DNA of 64,000 bases from Beverwykella pulmonaria (Eukaryota; Ascomycota; Dothideomycetes; Pleosporales; Melanommataceae), in contig BCHH01000011.1 of assembly GCA_001599595.1 (NCBI GenBank), positions 21,894 to 85,893 of the forward strand, read 5' to 3'. Below the pieces are notes generated by a model. The model searched no databases. It was not told where the DNA came from and saw only the letters and a program-made list of their open reading frames with translations. Positions 61,257 to 64,000 of the stretch are shown here, piece by piece; the stretch's first letter is position 1, and each line of letters begins with the position of its first letter. The position numbers were made by a program, and so were the translations under genes.

Positions 61257-64000
61257 CTAGTCGGAGAGCTCGATAGCATCATCTTGTGTTGCCCCAGGAA
61301 TCATCTGAGAATTCTGCTCAGTGTTGTAATCATCATAATCCACCATGTCCACATTCTGGTACAGACTGTAAATCCCCGTGGCCCTTGCCTCATCATCATC
61401 GTCATCCCCCTCATCCTCGTCTTCTTCCTCTTCCTCGTCCTCGTCCTCGTCCTCGTCTTCGTCCTCTCCCTCCTCCTCTTCTTCTTCCTCTCCCTCCTCC
61501 TCTTCTTCTTCCTCTCCCTCATCATCATATGATTCTTTATCTTCCTCAAGATCACCTTCCTCTTCGTCTCCCGTTCCAGAGTAGAGATCCTGGTTATCAT
61601 ATCCGATCGGGCTATCAATATCCTGCAGGAACTGCTTGGGAGCGTACGATTGCTGAGCCTCAATCGGAGACGACAACTCCAGCGGCCCCAGCGGCTTCAT
61701 GTGTGGCTCAGACTCAATGCTCTCAGAGGTGCTACAACGGAATTGCTTGCGGTATTCGAGAACAGCTTCTTTACCCATGCCATACAAGTGTTGAGGCACA
61801 AAACGGGATTGACGACCCCAGTATGCTGGGCGATCTTTGGAAGCTGAAGTGCCCATGCTCTTTCCGAAGGCTGATGTGCTGCCGCCAGACTCGCGAAGAC
61901 TCAGATCAGGAACACTCCGACTAAATTCGCGCTGCATGTTCGGTGGTGAAGCTTTTGGGCTCGAAGTGGCGGAAATAATTTCACGAGCTTGCGCGATAAT
62001 GACACTGGTATGACCATTGATCGGTCGGACGTTGCTGACTTTCCGAGGCGTCGATATTGGCTTTCCAAGTGCCTCTTTAATAGCACGGAAACGTGCTAGT
62101 CGTTCCTCGTCTGTTGTTGGAGGTGGCAGCGAAGTTCGAGGGGCCGATTGAGGCGCCGATTCTGTCGACTTTCGGCGGCGCTTTCGTTCTGCCTCTGCCT
62201 CTGCCTCTTCATCTTCGGTAGACCCAAAGCTGCGTTTACGATGCTTGCTTGGATCGATCCCTGCAGCCCTCAATTTGAACCAATCGGTCTGTGTCCGGTC
62301 GATAGGTGCATTGGAGTTCCTATATAAAACCATGTTGCTGCCCCGAGACGACCCCATGCTGTTCTTGTTGTATTTCATAACCGGTGAGGCTTGCACAACG
62401 GAAGCCTTCTTTTGAGGCTTTGGAGTCTTCTGCATTCGTTGCACGGCGCTAGCTGGTACTTCGGGCTTCTTGAACTTGGCCGGTGCAGTCTTCGACTGAT
62501 TCGTAGTTGTCGGCGCAGTATGCGACTGCACCACGTTTGCTAGTGTAGGCCTTGGCTGGCTTACGATTGCCGGAGTGCCATTAGTGTTAGCTTCCGTCTT
62601 CAGCGCCAAGAGTGTTGCTGCGTTCTCTTTCAACCACCTCCGCCTTTCTCGGGCACGTTTAGCACGCTTCTTCTTGAGCGTCATAGCTACCCAATGTGCA
62701 AAGAATTTTCGTGCTCGAGCCACCTGGATCTCGTGATATCTCGCATTCGCCCATCGCTCCAATTTCTCCCATCGAACCAACTCTGCGATCTCATCATAGT
62801 AGTTGTAGACTTGGTTTTCGACATATTGCTTCAGAAGGCCTTCCATAGGATCATGAACTAGATCCGTCGCGATAGCTGTGAGTGCCGATTCCTTTTCTCG
62901 TTGTATCTGTTCTTCACGTTGCTGTTTTTGTGCTCGTTGCGCCTGCTGCGCTCGACGTCGCTGTTCCTCCTTCTCTTGCTGCACGCGCTCAAATGCCGCC
63001 TTTGCTCGCCGCTGCGCTTCTTGGGCTTGTGCCTCTTTCGCGGCCCGATCCCGCGCTTCCTGTTCTTCCTTCGCTAAGCGCTCCTTCTCACGCTGAGCAC
63101 GCTCCTGATCCTCCTCTTGAGATGATGGTTGCGCTTGTTTAGATTCTAGATTTGGTGATGCTTGAGAAAAAGACGGGAAAGTCGCCCCAGGAGCTGACGA
63201 CGCCTGAGGAAACGTTGTGAAGGACAATTCTCCAGGCGCCGATGACAGTGGGGTAAATGAGGGAAGAGCCGGTGATGCGCTTGACGACCCTTGGAGGGAA
63301 AAGTCGAACCCAGTAATTTGCTCCTTAGCTTTATCCTCTGTCGTCGATGCACCCGGAAAAGAGAATGGCATTTGTGATTGAGATGCAGGGGACTCTATAG
63401 CTTTTGCTGGGGTTATTGAAACAGGCGCAAAAGGGGATTTCTGTCTGAGATTTGCGAAAGGACCGGTCCCTGTAGGGGGTGTGGAAAATACCACGCCGTT
63501 CTTAGAAGGGTCAAATAGTCCTGGTTGGACAGTCTGGCCTGTGGCTGGGCTGATTGTGGCGGTGGCCGGGTTTGCTGCCAGAGGATTGGCAGGCATTGGT
63601 GAGAATGATGGAAGTCCGAAACCGGATTTGGGAGCCTCGGCCGCATTACCATTCGAATTGAAAAGTGATGGACCAGAAGGCGCTCTAAAAGAACTGGGGT
63701 TCGTCGCTGCGATATTTGAAGTTCCATTGCCATTGCCATTTGATGTAAAGATTGATTGGCCCGAAGTTGCTGCGAAAGGATTTGAATTCGTTGCCGGGGT
63801 TGTTGTGTTTGCCAAGAAAGGGTTGCTCGGGGTGGCTCCTGAGTTGAACAACGTAGTTGGTCTTGTCGTCGGTTGAAAGGGAGAAGCAAAAGCATTGAGC
63901 TTCGGGGTGTTTGTAGAAGTGAAGGGAGATCCATTCGGTAAATTAGAAATGCTACTGGCCGTGACGAAATCAGTTGGTTTAGCGGTAGAGCTCTCTGGAA
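61257..64000 (-). CDS. SAC3: SAC3/GANP-family mRNA-export factor, C-terminal part
   Basis: Minus-strand frame open from the window edge (64000) to the stop at 61257, so at least 913 residues of the C-terminal part; the SAC3/PCI domain would be outside. First comes an FG/NPF/GxPF-rich disordered segment (NPFLANTTT, GPSLFNSN, GPFANLRQKSPF) like nucleoporin repeats, then a Glu/Gln/Arg coiled coil (about 63120-62870), then the conserved helical block DLVHDPMEGLLKQYVENQVY, RKFFAHWVAMTLKKKRAKRA that I associate with the Sac3 region binding Cdc31/Sus1, then a Ser/Lys linker with SRGSNMVLYRNSNAPIDRTQ, and an acidic end. In yeast Sac3 is the scaffold of TREX-2 at the nuclear pore, coupling transcription and mRNA export. 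The identification rests on the helical block and the FG plus coil order; fair confidence. Confidence 0.75.
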   Translation of the reverse strand, partial: PESSTAKPTDFVTASSISNLPNGSPFTSTNTPKLNAFASPFQPTTRPTTLFNSGATPSNPFLANTTTPATNSNPFAATSGQSIFTSNGNGNGTSNIAATNPSSFRAPSGPSLFNSNGNAAEAPKSGFGLPSFSPMPANPLAANPATATISPATGQTVQPGLFDPSKNGVVFSTPPTGTGPFANLRQKSPFAPVSITPAKAIESPASQSQMPFSFPGASTTEDKAKEQITGFDFSLQGSSSASPALPSFTPLSSAPGELSFTTFPQASSAPGATFPSFSQASPNLESKQAQPSSQEEDQERAQREKERLAKEEQEARDRAAKEAQAQEAQRRAKAAFERVQQEKEEQRRRAQQAQRAQKQQREEQIQREKESALTAIATDLVHDPMEGLLKQYVENQVYNYYDEIAELVRWEKLERWANARYHEIQVARARKFFAHWVAMTLKKKRAKRARERRRWLKENAATLLALKTEANTNGTPAIVSQPRPTLANVVQSHTAPTTTNQSKTAPAKFKKPEVPASAVQRMQKTPKPQKKASVVQASPVMKYNKNSMGSSRGSNMVLYRNSNAPIDRTQTDWFKLRAAGIDPSKHRKRSFGSTEDEEAEAEAERKRRRKSTESAPQSAPRTSLPPPTTDEERLARFRAIKEALGKPISTPRKVSNVRPINGHTSVIIAQAREIISATSSPKASPPNMQREFSRSVPDLSLRESGGSTSAFGKSMGTSASKDRPAYWGRQSRFVPQHLYGMGKEAVLEYRKQFRCSTSESIESEPHMKPLGPLELSSPIEAQQSYAPKQFLQDIDSPIGYDNQDLYSGTGDEEEGDLEEDKESYDDEGEEEEEEEGEEEEEEEGEDEDEDEDEDEEEEEDEDEGDDDDDEARATGIYSLYQNVDMVDYDDYNTEQNSQMIPGATQDDAIELSD
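61385..61580 (-). repeat. Acidic triplet-repeat tract in SAC3
   Basis: Plus-strand CTC/TTC/ATC-type triplets over about 190 bp encode, on the minus strand, a run of Glu and Asp (E/D-rich, about 60 residues). TCCTCTTCTTCTTCCTCTCC occurs twice within it (near 61473 and 61497). Length variation by slippage is likely. Confidence 0.85.

Noticed and set aside
61284..61924. Plus-strand frames rich in Pro/His/Leu and Ser
   Set aside because: They read the opposite strand of the acidic triplet tract in SAC3.
1..64000. tRNA, rRNA and CRISPR features
   Set aside because: A scan by eye for tRNA T-arm motifs and for spaced direct repeats found no convincing case; CRISPR arrays are not expected in a fungal nucleus.

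Overview
The window is nuclear DNA of a filamentous ascomycete (Pezizomycotina, probably Dothideomycetes). Genes have short 44-126 bp GT-AG introns, often with CTAAC/CTAAT branch points. They encode fungal families: a Ste3 pheromone receptor, a HeLo-type protein, a NACHT-ankyrin NLR, an Hrr1/ZNFX1-type helicase and DUF3435 recombinase relics. Transposon relics carry stop codons of the C-to-T kind that repeat-induced point mutation (RIP) produces.

Layout. 1-3.3 kb: a decayed pogo/Fot1 transposase and a 269-bp MITE. 3.3-13 kb: three co-oriented genes of the fungal nonself-recognition kind: a DUF7580-like protein, a HeLo-domain protein, and a large hydrolase-NACHT-ankyrin NLR with 12 almost identical repeats. 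13.8-16.7 kb: an HSL-family esterase and a conserved membrane protein. 18.3-23.9 kb: an intronless 1892-codon helicase with NF-X1 and RZ zinc fingers. 24.8-30.5 kb: an accessory patch with two oppositely oriented DUF3435 relics, an intact Fic/Doc gene between them, and an 18-bp exact direct repeat bracketing it. 31-31.7 kb: a GNAT acetyltransferase. 33-34 kb: two related MITEs. 34.7-39.9 kb: an 11-exon gene for a zinc-finger/P-loop/RING/patatin protein whose tail holds 180-bp tandem repeats with ambiguous bases. 40.2-41.2 kb: a Tc1-type transposase relic. 42.3-43.8 kb: the Ste3-type receptor. 44.6-51.6 kb: decayed genes (coiled-coil/Cys-motif, FHA-kinase, BTB) surrounding the 25-codon ribosomal protein gene eL41. 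51.9-64 kb: core genes SARAF-like, PBN1, AOS1, a conserved hypothetical protein, and the 3' part of SAC3.

The right end and eL41 are housekeeping DNA: Ca2+ entry control, GPI-anchor synthesis, sumoylation, mRNA export and translation. From 1 to about 41 kb the window alternates mobile-element debris with genes whose families act in nonself recognition or genome defence (HeLo, NLR, patatin, Hrr1/ZNFX1-like helicase, a Fic/Doc protein of bacterial type). I read this part as a possible accessory defence region. That reading is inference from gene families and clustering; nothing in the sequence proves a shared function. Exon-intron models were built by eye from splice consensus. Most multi-exon models sum to whole codons, which supports them.
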